This document shows, piece after piece, positions 1 through 6,577 of a stretch of DNA of 12,924 nt. The position numbers and the translations under genes are program-made. Source of the DNA: CAXSBR01 sp964236495 (lineage in GTDB: Bacteria; Actinomycetota; Actinomycetes; Mycobacteriales; Jatrophihabitantaceae). Below the pieces are notes generated by a model that was not told where the DNA came from, did no database searches, and worked only from the letters and a program-made list of their open reading frames with translations. The stretch covers positions 1 to 12,924 of the forward strand of contig CAXSBR010000043.1 in assembly GCA_964236495.1 (NCBI GenBank), read 5' to 3'. The first letter of the stretch is position 1, and every line of letters begins with the position of its first letter.

Positions 1-35
1 CACGATGGCGATAATCAGGGGTTCAACCGTTCGGT

Positions 36-49
36 ATGTCTTGCGACAT
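36..49 (-). terminator. Possible hairpin downstream of tRNA-Leu
   Basis: Just past the 3' end of the minus-strand tRNA there is a perfect 5-bp stem (ATGTC/GACAT). On the minus strand it closes a GCAA loop, a GNRA-type tetraloop. No clear U-tract follows. It could help 3'-end formation or stop transcription, but a stem this short can occur by chance. Confidence 0.3.
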
Positions 50-57
50 CACAAAAG

Positions 58-141
58 TGTCCGAGGGGGGACTTGAACCCCCACGCCCGTTAAGGGCACT
101 AGCACCTCAAGCTAGCGCGTCTGCCATTCCGCCACCCGGAC
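58..141 (-). tRNA. tRNA-Leu (anticodon GAG)
   Basis: Read on the minus strand, the 84-base segment folds as a class II tRNA. A 7-bp acceptor stem starts GTCCGGG and pairs with the 3' CTCGGAC through one G-U pair. The D-arm is followed by an anticodon stem CTAGC/GCTAG around the loop TTGAGGT, then a long variable arm and the T-arm with GTTCAAGTC. The anticodon GAG is at 106-108 and reads CUC/CUU leucine codons. The discriminator base is A at position 58. The CCA end is not encoded, because the next bases are CTT, so it must be added after transcription. The gene is divergent from the M20 peptidase gene. No integrase or duplicated 3' end is visible nearby. Confidence 0.96.
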
Positions 142-153
142 GAGTGCGTGACG

Positions 154-159
154 ATCCTA
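154..159 (-). promoter_or_regulatory. Possible -10 element of tRNA-Leu
   Basis: TAGGAT on the minus strand lies 12 bases upstream of the mature 5' end of the tRNA (position 141), a normal distance for a tRNA promoter in actinobacteria. No convincing -35 hexamer is seen. A tRNA promoter here would argue against translating the long N-terminal extension that the M20 frame could otherwise have from 148. Confidence 0.4.
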
Positions 160-276
160 GCCGGTTCGCACCGGCCCACAGAGCACCGGCGCAGCGGCCG
201 AGGGCAGCGCGGAGCAGTGGCGGCGCACCGCAGGGCCATGGCGCGTCCGAAGCCGAACGCTGGTAGAACGAACCAG

Positions 277-1623
277 GTGAGCACCGACACCGCACCGTCA
301 TCACCATCAACCCAGCCATCACAGTCGGCTCAGACGCCGCAGGCCGCCGACGAGGTGGTGCAGCTGCTCAGCGAGCTGATCGCCATCAACACTTCGAACC
401 CGACCCATCCCGAGCGGCCGGCTGCCGAATGGGTGGCGGCAAAGCTGGCCGAGGCCGGCGTCGACAGCGAGATCGTCGAGTCCGAGCCGGGCCGGGCCTC
501 CGTGCTGGCGCGGATCGAGGGCCGCGACAGCTCCCGGGCGCCGCTGCTCGTGCACGGGCATCTGGACGTCGTGCCCGCCGACGCGGGGGAGTGGAGCGTG
601 GACCCGTTCGCCGGTGAGGTCAAGGACGGCTACGTGTGGGGCCGCGGCGCGGTCGACATGAAGAACATGGACGCGATGACGCTGGCAGTGGTGCGCCAGT
701 GGCAACGCACCGGCTACCGTCCGCCGCGCGACATCGTGCTGGCCTTCGTCGCCGACGAGGAGGCCGGCGGCCGCAAGGGCGCGCACTATCTGGTGGACGA
801 GCGGCCCGACTTCTTCGCCGACTGCACCGAGGCGATCAGCGAGGTGGGCGGGTTCAGCGTCAGCCTCAACGACCAAGCCCGGCTCTACCTCATCCAGACG
901 GCGGAGAAGGGCATCGGCTGGCTGCGTCTGAAGGCGCGCAACCGGCCCGGACACGGCTCGATGATTCACCCCGACAACGCCGTCAGCCAGCTCGCGCGCG
1001 CCGTTACCCGCTTCGGTGACTACGAGTCACCGCTGCTGGTCACCGACACGATGCGCCAGCTGCTGAACTCCATCGCCGAGCTCACCGGCCTCGACTACGA
1101 CGAGGACAACCTGGGCGCCTCGCTCGCGCACTTCGGCAACGGCGCGCGGATGTTGGGCGCCGCGCTGCGCAACACCGCGAACCCGACGATGCTCGAGGCC
1201 GGCTACAAGGCCAACGTCATCCCGTCCACCGCCGAGGCCACCATCGACACCCGGTTCCTGCCCGGGTACGAAGACGAGTGGTTCCAGACGGTTGCCGAAC
1301 TCGCCGGCGACGACATCGATGTCGAGCTGATCAACCGCGACATCGCCGTCGAGACGTCCTTCGACGGCGAACTGGTGGACGCGATGGTGGCAGCACTCAA
1401 GGCCGAGGACGCCGGCGCCCATCCGGTGCCGTACCTGATGAGCGGCGGCACCGACGCCAAGTCGTTCAGCACGCTGGGCATGCGCTGCTTTGGCTTCTCG
1501 CCGCTGCTGCTGCCCGCGGACCTGGACTTCACCGCCCTGTTCCACGGCATCGACGAGCGGGTGCCGGTGGACGCACTGCAGTTCGGCTGCCGGGTGCTGG
1601 AGCGGTTCTTCGATGCGTGCTGA
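277..1623 (+). CDS. M20-family zinc metallopeptidase (ArgE/DapE/carboxypeptidase G2-like)
   Basis: The product is a cytosolic dinuclear-zinc hydrolase of the M20 family, expected to cleave a small peptide or N-acylated amino acid. From the GTG at 277 it is 448 residues. The zinc-site signatures are in order: HGHLD at about 93-97, GRGAVDMKN with the bridging Asp at 127, DEE at 160-162 with the catalytic Glu at 161 and metal-binding Glu at 162, SEVGG near 188-192, and the C-terminal His at 423 (LFHGID). The lid domain lies between roughly 205 and 330. The frame stays open back to 148, but that stretch overlaps the tRNA promoter region and looks non-homologous (low-complexity, basic). GTG 277 opens a normal N-terminus. 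No Shine-Dalgarno sequence is seen; a weak TAGAAC lies 7 bases before the GTG. The substrate cannot be told from sequence. A similar gene (Rv2141c) is recalled from the same region of M. tuberculosis. The DinB-like gene starts 15 bases after its stop. Confidence 0.9.
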   Translation: MSTDTAPSSPSTQPSQSAQTPQAADEVVQLLSELIAINTSNPTHPERPAAEWVAAKLAEAGVDSEIVESEPGRASVLARIEGRDSSRAPLLVHGHLDVVPADAGEWSVDPFAGEVKDGYVWGRGAVDMKNMDAMTLAVVRQWQRTGYRPPRDIVLAFVADEEAGGRKGAHYLVDERPDFFADCTEAISEVGGFSVSLNDQARLYLIQTAEKGIGWLRLKARNRPGHGSMIHPDNAVSQLARAVTRFGDYESPLLVTDTMRQLLNSIAELTGLDYDEDNLGASLAHFGNGARMLGAALRNTANPTMLEAGYKANVIPSTAEATIDTRFLPGYEDEWFQTVAELAGDDIDVELINRDIAVETSFDGELVDAMVAALKAEDAGAHPVPYLMSGGTDAKSFSTLGMRCFGFSPLLLPADLDFTALFHGIDERVPVDALQFGCRVLERFFDAC

Positions 1624-1638
1624 TCAGTCGGTAGAGCG

Positions 1639-2148
1639 GTGCTAGAACCTGCGAGGGCTTCGGCCGAGGACGCCATCGACGAGCCGGCCAAGGTCCAGCT
1701 CGAAGCGTTCCTCGACGAGCAACGCCTCGAGCTTGGTGCCTGCTTGGACGGCCTGAACGAAGATCAGGCGCGACGCTCGTTGGTGCCGTCCAGGACCACG
1801 CTGCTGGGTCTGGTCAAGCACGCGACGTTCGTCGAGAAGGTGTGGTTCGACGAAGCGCTCACGGGACGTTCCCGCGCTGAGATCGGTATCCCGGCCGGAC
1901 CGGACGAGTCCTTCGTCCTTGACGACGACGACACCATCGCCACCGTCGGACAGGCGTATCGCGACGCATGCGCATCCTCGCGACGCGCGGTGTCGACGCT
2001 GAACCTGGAAGACATCGTGCACGGCAACCGCCGCGGCCCGCTGCCGCTGCGCTGGGTCTACCTGCATGTTCTGCGTGAACTCGCTCAACACTGCGGGCAC
2101 GCAGACATCCTGCGCGAGCAGCTCCTTTCAGCCGTGATCCAGCGCTGA
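1639..2148 (+). CDS. DinB/DUF664-type putative metal-dependent protein
   Basis: The 169-residue protein fits the DinB-like four-helix-bundle superfamily, most like the DUF664 branch. Members bind a metal through histidines on the bundle, and some act in thiol (mycothiol or bacillithiol) chemistry. Candidate ligands are H61 in the segment GLVKHATF and H151 and H154 in AQHCGHAD near the C-terminus, the usual places for this family. The GTG at 1639 is the only plausible start; the next in-frame options would remove the first helix. It begins 15 bases after the M20 stop, so the two genes are probably co-transcribed. No Shine-Dalgarno sequence is obvious. The enzymatic role is unknown. A mycothiol-dependent transferase is possible in an organism with mshC, but this is inference from the fold only. 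Confidence 0.8.
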   Translation: MLEPARASAEDAIDEPAKVQLEAFLDEQRLELGACLDGLNEDQARRSLVPSRTTLLGLVKHATFVEKVWFDEALTGRSRAEIGIPAGPDESFVLDDDDTIATVGQAYRDACASSRRAVSTLNLEDIVHGNRRGPLPLRWVYLHVLRELAQHCGHADILREQLLSAVIQR

Positions 2149-2185
2149 GTGCGACTGGGCGCTGCAACTGCATTGCCAGCCGCAC
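2149..2185. terminator. Hairpin at convergent junction, possible bidirectional terminator
   Basis: Directly after the DinB-like stop, GTGCG (2149-2153) can pair with CGCAC (2181-2185). After one mismatch, CTGG (2155-2158) pairs with CCAG (2176-2179), leaving a 17-base loop. It sits between two convergent genes and there is no T-tract. Many actinobacterial terminators lack a U-run, so a termination role is plausible but unproven. Confidence 0.35.
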
Positions 2186-2209
2186 ACTGACCTCAGGCCG
2201 CGGCAGCGT

Positions 2210-2434
2210 TCAGGTGTGCAAGCCCGGCAGCGCGACCGCCTCCGAAGTGACCGGGCGGCGCTTACGCCGCAGCACCACCCGGCGCGTTCCGTCGCCGTAG
2301 CGCTGAACCCGGGCAAGTTCCCAACCGCCGTACTCGGCGTGCAGCGCGAGCCGGACAGCAGCGTTGACGCCGCTGACGTCGGGCGGGATCCGCAGGGGTG
2401 CGTACTCCCAGTCGGGCTGGGTGGTCTCGTTCAT
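2210..2434 (-). CDS. DUF5703 family small protein
   Basis: The 74-residue protein starts at the ATG at 2434. Its core WEYAPLRIP, then HAEYGGWELARV, then GTRRVVLRRK matches what I recall of DUF5703, a small actinobacterial family of unknown function. The C-terminal half is basic (RRKRR). There is no signal peptide or membrane segment. The frame is open further upstream to 2509, overlapping the end of the helicase gene, but the family begins near the chosen ATG. No good Shine-Dalgarno sequence precedes it; a GTG 21 bases upstream is an alternative. It lies 71 bases downstream of the RecD2-like gene on the same strand and may be read from the same transcript. Confidence 0.75.
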   Translation of the reverse strand: MNETTQPDWEYAPLRIPPDVSGVNAAVRLALHAEYGGWELARVQRYGDGTRRVVLRRKRRPVTSEAVALPGLHT

Positions 2435-2505
2435 CGCTTGTCGATTGTCGTCCACAAATCCTGTGTTGACTACAGCGGGTGAGCATCGAGCGGAGCCCGT
2501 AGAGA

Positions 2506-4545
2506 TCATCGCAGTCCAGCGATGTTGTTGCGCAGCGCGTCGATAAGCCGGGTCCGCCGCGGGGCTGCGCCGATCTCGCGCACGGCGCGGCGCAGGCCGG
2601 GGCCGACCGCGGGCACCACGGACAGGTGGTGCTGGGCGCGGGTCAGCGCCGTGTAGACCAGCGGTCGCGACAGCATGCCGCCGGCTTCGGAGGGCAGCAC
2701 GACGACGACGGCGGGAAACTCCGAGCCCTGCGCTCGGTGCACAGTGATCGCCCAGCCGTGGGTGAGGTCGGCCAGCGTCTTGCCCTTGATCTTCGCCGGC
2801 CCGGAGGCGAAGTCGACCGTCACGGTGCCCTCCACCACCGCACTGACCGTGCCCACCTCGCCGTTGGCGAAGCCGTTGGGCTCGGCCTCCAAGTGGTTGG
2901 CCGTGGCCACCACCCGGTCGCCAGGATCGAAGCGGCGCCGACCGTCGCCAGGGTTGAGGACCGCCTTGAGAGCAGCGTTGAGCGCCTGCGTTCCGGCCGG
3001 GCCGCGATGGACGGGCGTGACGACCTGGATCTGCTCGGCCGCGATGCCCAGCACCCGCGGAATCGAGTCGGTGACCAGTTGTTTCACCCGCAGCGCGGCG
3101 TCGGCCGAGCCACGCGCAGCAACCAGCACCACCTCGTGCCCGGCACCGGCCTCGGTCGGCAGCTCGCCCTGCCGCACCGCGGTGGCCAGCCGGGCGATGG
3201 CGCCGCCCTCGGCCTGCCGGTACAGCGTGTTCAGTTCGACGGTGGGCACCGCACCAGAGTCGATCAGGTCACCCAGCACGCGGCCCGGACCGATGGAGGG
3301 CAGCTGGGCTGCGTCGCCGACGACGAGCAGATGGGCGCCGTCGGCGCAGGCGACGAGCAGCGCGGCGGCAAGTTCGACGTCAAGCATCGAGGCTTCGTCC
3401 ACGACGACGACCTCTTCGTCCAGCGGCCAGTCGCCGTCGCGAGCAAAGGACCCGAACGCGGTTCGCACGCTGCCGTCGTCGTTCTCGCCGCGTCGCCGGC
3501 CCTGCGCGCCCAGCAGCCGGTGGATGGTGGAGGCCGGCGCGTCGCACAGCTCCTCCAGCCGTTTGGCCGCCCGCCCGGTGGGGGCCGCCAGCGCCACGCT
3601 CAGCCCGGCCTGCTCGGCCAAGGCGACGACGGCGGCGACGGTTCGGCTTTTGCCGGTGCCCGGACCGCCGGTCAGCACGCTGACGCCGTGGCGCAAGGCG
3701 TTGGTAACTGCGGTGCGCTGAACCTCGTCGAGCTCGGCCAGCGGACCGGTCAATGTGGTCGGATCGCCGGCGATCGGTCGCGCAGTCGCGGTCAACCGCG
3801 CAATTGCCTCGGCGATGTTCTCCTCGGCCTCGGCATAGCGCGCCAGGCCCAGCAGTGCGGTGCCGTCGGCGCCCTCCGCCTGTGCACCGGAAGCGCCCTG
3901 CGCCTGTGCACCGGGAGAGCTGAAGTCGATGTCGCCAGCACGCACGAACGGCACGACGACGTGCGCCTCCACGGCGTCGCGCACCGCGCTCGCGGGATCG
4001 GCGATGTTCAGTGCGCGCAGCGCCCTGGCTACCGAGATCGCGTCGTCCACCGTGTGACCGTCGCGCGCCCCGGTCGCCAGCACCCATCCCACCACGGCCC
4101 GGCGCCGGCGCGGATCGTCGGCCTGCACGCCGGGAATCGCGGCGCGTGCTAGCCGGTCGGCGTCCTCGATGCCGACGCCGGGCAGGCTGAGCAGCTGCCA
4201 CGGATCGTCGCGCAGATCGCGCAGGGCTACCGGACCGAACGTGTCCGCCGCCCGGCCGGCGATACGCGCGTCCAGGCCGGCTTGCACGACGAGCTCGCAC
4301 AGCGCCAGCGTGGGAGCTGCCGCGATGAACGCCGACAGCAGCCGTCCCGCCCGGGCGGCGCCGACCTTCGGTAGCGCAGCCAACCGCTCGGCGGTGACGT
4401 CGGCAGCAGAGTCGATGCCCGCACCAGGCAGCTCGCGGGCCAGTGAGACGCCCAGCCCAGGCCAGAGACCGGCTGCGCAAAAGGCTTCGAACGCAGGGTC
4501 GCCGGTGGATGCCTGCGCTGCGCCGAGCAGAGCTGGATCGGTCAT
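2506..4545 (-). CDS. recD2: RecD2-like ATP-dependent DNA helicase (superfamily 1B)
   Basis: A 679-residue 5'-3' helicase of the RecD2 type, expected to unwind DNA in repair or replication stress without a RecBC partner. The N-terminal half carries helix-hairpin-helix-like segments (LPKVGAARAG at 58-67, LPGVGIEDADR at 121-131). The motor follows with Walker A GGPGTGKS at 293-300, motif Ia APTGRAA at 321-327, motif II VVVDEAS with DE at 383-384, motif III GDAAQLPSIGPG at 410-421, motif IV LYRQ at 441-444, the HGWAITVHRAQGSEF segment at 596-610, and motif VI YTALTRAQ at 631-638. The set is complete, so the protein should be active. It is a little shorter than typical RecD2. The linker before the motor has a 24-bp tandem duplication (residues 212-227). 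The start ATG is 22 bases after the aldo/keto reductase stop, with only a weak GAG in place of a Shine-Dalgarno sequence. Coupled expression with that upstream gene is likely. Confidence 0.93.
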   Translation of the reverse strand: MTDPALLGAAQASTGDPAFEAFCAAGLWPGLGVSLARELPGAGIDSAADVTAERLAALPKVGAARAGRLLSAFIAAAPTLALCELVVQAGLDARIAGRAADTFGPVALRDLRDDPWQLLSLPGVGIEDADRLARAAIPGVQADDPRRRRAVVGWVLATGARDGHTVDDAISVARALRALNIADPASAVRDAVEAHVVVPFVRAGDIDFSSPGAQAQGASGAQAEGADGTALLGLARYAEAEENIAEAIARLTATARPIAGDPTTLTGPLAELDEVQRTAVTNALRHGVSVLTGGPGTGKSRTVAAVVALAEQAGLSVALAAPTGRAAKRLEELCDAPASTIHRLLGAQGRRRGENDDGSVRTAFGSFARDGDWPLDEEVVVVDEASMLDVELAAALLVACADGAHLLVVGDAAQLPSIGPGRVLGDLIDSGAVPTVELNTLYRQAEGGAIARLATAVRQGELPTEAGAGHEVVLVAARGSADAALRVKQLVTDSIPRVLGIAAEQIQVVTPVHRGPAGTQALNAALKAVLNPGDGRRRFDPGDRVVATANHLEAEPNGFANGEVGTVSAVVEGTVTVDFASGPAKIKGKTLADLTHGWAITVHRAQGSEFPAVVVVLPSEAGGMLSRPLVYTALTRAQHHLSVVPAVGPGLRRAVREIGAAPRRTRLIDALRNNIAGLR
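3865..3912 (-). repeat. 24-bp tandem duplication inside the RecD2-like gene
   Basis: Two adjacent 24-bp copies encode GAQAQGAS and GAQAEGAD (residues 212-219 and 220-227 of the helicase). The anchor TGTGCACC occurs on the plus strand at 3881 and 3905. The unit length keeps the frame. It lies in the Gly/Ala-rich linker between the N-terminal region and the ATPase motor, where length changes should be tolerated. Confidence 0.85.
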
Positions 4546-4567
4546 CGCCGGCTCAGTGGCGTCGTCA

Positions 4568-5536
4568 TCACTGGGGACCAGAACGACGCGGCGGCGCGGA
4601 CACCTCGTCCAGCACCCGGGCGATGGGCTCGGGAAGAGTTAGGTCCAGCGAGGCCAGCGCGGCGGCCAGATGGGCCGGATTGCGCGCGTCGACGACCATC
4701 GACGTCACCGCGGGTCGCATCCGCAACCAGCTCAGCGACACCGCCAGTGCGGTAGTGGCCAGCCCGTCGGCGGCGGTGGCAATAGCCTCGATCAGGCCCG
4801 CGGTGCGCGCGTCAGCTGCTCGATCGCCGGGCGTCGCCGGACCGGCCGCCGAGCAGACAATGCCCACCTGGAGCTCGCCTGCGGCGTCGAGAAGCTCGGT
4901 CTCGGCGGTGCGGTCCAGCAACGAGTACGTCAGCTGATCGGCGGCGATCGGGGTTCGGCCGGGCCACGCCTGCTGCCACGTCGCCGCCCGCGCCAGCCGC
5001 CACGCCACCGGCTCGGACAACCCGACGTAACGCACCTTGCCGCTGGCAACCGCGCTGTCCAGTGCGGCCAGCGTTTCCTCCATCGGCACGCCCGCCGCAG
5101 GCTCTCCAGGCGGGCGCGCGCCGCGGGCTGCGGCCGGTGGCGCCGTCGGCACCTGCCAGAGATCGACGTAGTCACACCGCAACCGACGCAGCGTGTCGGT
5201 CAATGCGCCCAGCAGCGCCGAGCGCGAAGCACCGCCGCACCCGTTGGCAACAGTCGTGGGCGGCCCGGCGGCGACGGTCATCGCGTTGCGGTCGCCAGTG
5301 AGCAACGCTCCCAGCATCGACTCGCCGCGTGACAGCGCCTCCTCGCGAGCACCCGTAGCGGCTGCCACGGCCGCCGGCTGCAGAGACGTCGTATCGACGA
5401 ACGTGCCGCCGGCATCGCGGAAGCTCGCCAGAGCGGTGGACGCGGCGTCGGAGTCCACGTGCCGACCCCATGAGCGGGTGCTCAGACCGAGAACCGACAG
5501 GCGCAACCCGGTCCGCCCCGCCCGTCGTTGGTCCAC
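4568..5536 (-). CDS. Aldo/keto reductase family protein with degraded active site
   Basis: The 322-residue product has the aldo/keto reductase barrel layout: an N-terminal G-RTGLRLSVLGLS strand, then FVDT (D48), YVDLWQV at 123-129, GKVRYVGLSEP at 166-176, QLTYSLLDRTAETELL at 201-216 and a C-terminal cofactor-type segment WLRMRPAVTSMVVDARNP at 270-287. Of the usual Asp-Tyr-Lys-His tetrad only D48 is retained. The Tyr position appears to be Q53, the Lys position A90 and the His position P130. Cofactor-side motifs look better kept than the catalytic residues, which suggests NADPH binding without normal reductase chemistry, or a repurposed role. The GTG at 5536 is the start. A TAGGGT hexamer 8 bases upstream suggests an almost leaderless message. 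It heads a minus-strand run with the RecD2-like and DUF5703 genes. Confidence 0.85.
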   Translation of the reverse strand: MDQRRAGRTGLRLSVLGLSTRSWGRHVDSDAASTALASFRDAGGTFVDTTSLQPAAVAAATGAREEALSRGESMLGALLTGDRNAMTVAAGPPTTVANGCGGASRSALLGALTDTLRRLRCDYVDLWQVPTAPPAAARGARPPGEPAAGVPMEETLAALDSAVASGKVRYVGLSEPVAWRLARAATWQQAWPGRTPIAADQLTYSLLDRTAETELLDAAGELQVGIVCSAAGPATPGDRAADARTAGLIEAIATAADGLATTALAVSLSWLRMRPAVTSMVVDARNPAHLAAALASLDLTLPEPIARVLDEVSAPPRRSGPQ

Positions 5537-5544
5537 GTCGATGC

Positions 5545-5550
5545 ACCCTA
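5545..5550 (-). promoter_or_regulatory. Candidate -10 element for the aldo/keto reductase operon
   Basis: TAGGGT on the minus strand ends 8 bases before the GTG at 5536. A start site 6-7 bases downstream would leave a leader of only 1-2 bases. No -35 consensus is recognisable. The placement resembles that of other genes in this window. Confidence 0.4.
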
Positions 5551-5560
5551 GCGGCGAGTG

Positions 5561-5635
5561 CGCTGCACTGAGCTCTTCTGCGCTGTTCCACGCTGTCGGG
5601 TGCTGTCCGGGGCTGCGCTGTCGTGCGCTGAGCTG
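5561..5635. repeat. Degenerate 10-bp tandem repeat (CGCTG units) in a divergent promoter region
   Basis: CGCTG or near copies begin at 5561, 5581, 5591, 5601 (TGCTG), 5616 and 5626, with weaker units at 5571 and 5611. Spacing is 10 bp except for one 5-bp unit at 5611-5615. The array sits between the outward-facing candidate promoters of the aldo/keto reductase operon and the uppP operon. It may be a cooperative protein-binding array or merely slippage-generated low-complexity DNA. Confidence 0.6.
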
Positions 5636-5656
5636 CCTAGTCGCCGCGCGCGCCGG

Positions 5657-5662
5657 TACGGT
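5657..5662 (+). promoter_or_regulatory. Candidate -10 element for a leaderless frame ahead of uppP
   Basis: TACGGT is followed by exactly 6 bases and then a GTG at 5669. This is the TANNNT-N6/7-RTG layout of leaderless actinobacterial transcripts. The identical hexamer and spacing precede mshC in this window. No -35 match is evident. Confidence 0.5.
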
Positions 5663-5668
5663 GTGCCG

Positions 5669-5746
5669 GTGCCACCTGCGTCACCCAACGCGGCAGCAGC
5701 CGCATCGTCGGGGTGGGCACAAGCGATCATCGGAGCAAGTAAGTGA
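5669..5746 (+). CDS. Putative leaderless 25-residue leader peptide overlapping uppP
   Basis: A 26-codon frame (25 residues plus stop) begins at the GTG that would be the first base of the message from the 5657 hexamer. It ends at the TGA at 5744-5746. This stop overlaps the GTG start of uppP (5743) in a 4-base GTGA junction, a standard sign of translational coupling. The Shine-Dalgarno sequence of uppP, GGAG at 5732-5735, lies inside the frame. The peptide is Pro/Ala-rich with five alanines in a row (residues 8-12), one Trp (16) and no Cys, so it is not the poly-cysteine type of leader known in mycobacteria. It has no recognisable domain. The role could be to load ribosomes onto uppP. The frame and promoter are visible; translation is inferred. 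Confidence 0.45.
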   Translation: MPPASPNAAAAASSGWAQAIIGASK

Positions 5747-6561
5747 ACCTCTTCCAAGCGCTGGTCTACGGCGTCGTCCAGGGATTGACCGAGTTCCTGC
5801 CGGTCTCCTCGACGGGCCACCTGCGCATCGTGCAAGCCTTCTTCGGTTGGAAGGATCCTGGTGCGGCGTTCACGGCGGTGATCCAGCTGGGCACTGTGTG
5901 TGCCGTCGTCCTGTACTTCTGGCGTGAACTGTTGCACGTCGTCGTCGGCTGGTTTCGCGGCCTGTTCGACGCCGGCGCCCGAAACCTGGAATACCGGATG
6001 GGCTGGTACCTCATCCTGGCTACGATCCCGGTCGGTGTATTCGGGCTGGCCTTCAGCCATTCCATCGAGACCGGCGCCCGCAACCTGTGGCTGATCGCCT
6101 CGGCGCTGATCGTGCTGGCGCTGGTGCTCGCGGCGGCGGAGAAGGTCGGCACGCGCACCCGAGGTGAGGAAGACCTCAACCTCACCGACGCCACCGCGGT
6201 GGGCCTGGCCCAGGCGCTGGCACTCGTGCCGGGGGTGTCGCGTTCGGGTGCAACGATCACCGCCGGGCTGTTTCGCGGACTGGACCGACCGACCGCGGCG
6301 CGGTTCTCCTTCCTGCTGTCCATTCCGGCCGTGGTGGCCTCGGGGCTGTTCGAGCTGCGCAAGATAGGCGAGAAGGGCGCACCGGGTCTGGGCGTCACCG
6401 TCGTGGCGACGATCGTGTCCTTCGGAGTCGGTCTGACCTCGATTGCCTGGCTGCTGCGCTACATCAGCCGGCACTCGACGTTCGTCTTCATCTACTACCG
6501 CATCGCGATGGGCGTGCTGCTGCTGGTTCTGCTGAGCACGCACGTGCTCTCAGCGCGCTAG
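5743..6561 (+). CDS. uppP: Undecaprenyl-diphosphatase (BacA/UppP family)
   Basis: This integral membrane phosphatase converts undecaprenyl pyrophosphate to the monophosphate, recycling the lipid carrier for peptidoglycan and other wall polymers; overexpression of the family gives bacitracin resistance. The 272-residue length is typical. The two signature regions are present: QGLTEFLPVSSTGH at 13-26, with Q13 and E17 as the (E/Q)XXXE pair and H26 equivalent to the essential His, and PGVSRSGAT at 163-171 with the essential Arg at 167. Multiple hydrophobic segments cover most of the chain. The GTG start at 5743 has GGAG 7 bases upstream and overlaps the stop of a short upstream frame. The phosphatase-family gene follows 16 bases after its stop, so the two are probably one operon. 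Confidence 0.97.
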   Translation: MNLFQALVYGVVQGLTEFLPVSSTGHLRIVQAFFGWKDPGAAFTAVIQLGTVCAVVLYFWRELLHVVVGWFRGLFDAGARNLEYRMGWYLILATIPVGVFGLAFSHSIETGARNLWLIASALIVLALVLAAAEKVGTRTRGEEDLNLTDATAVGLAQALALVPGVSRSGATITAGLFRGLDRPTAARFSFLLSIPAVVASGLFELRKIGEKGAPGLGVTVVATIVSFGVGLTSIAWLLRYISRHSTFVFIYYRIAMGVLLLVLLSTHVLSAR

Positions 6562-6577
6562 GAGGGAGAGACCGGAT

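Noticed and set aside
58..141. tRNA-Leu as an integration site of a mobile element
   Set aside because: No integrase, phage gene or repeated tRNA 3' end is present in the window.
148..276. N-terminal extension of the M20 peptidase from an ATG-like start at 148 or an ATG at 238
   Set aside because: The added residues are basic, low in family likeness and overlap the tRNA promoter region. GTG 277 gives a normal M20 N-terminus.
319..969. 216-codon open frame antisense to the M20 gene
   Set aside because: Shadow of a gene with complete zinc-site motifs; no ribosome site or family signature.
2626..4152. 508-codon open frame antisense to the RecD2-like gene
   Set aside because: Long antisense frames are normal in high-GC coding DNA. 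The translation is Arg/Gly/His-rich without domain features, while the opposite strand has every helicase motif.
5558..5746. 62-codon version of the frame ahead of uppP, starting at 5558
   Set aside because: It starts within the 10-bp repeat array and upstream of the only promoter-like hexamer. The 5669 start is better placed.
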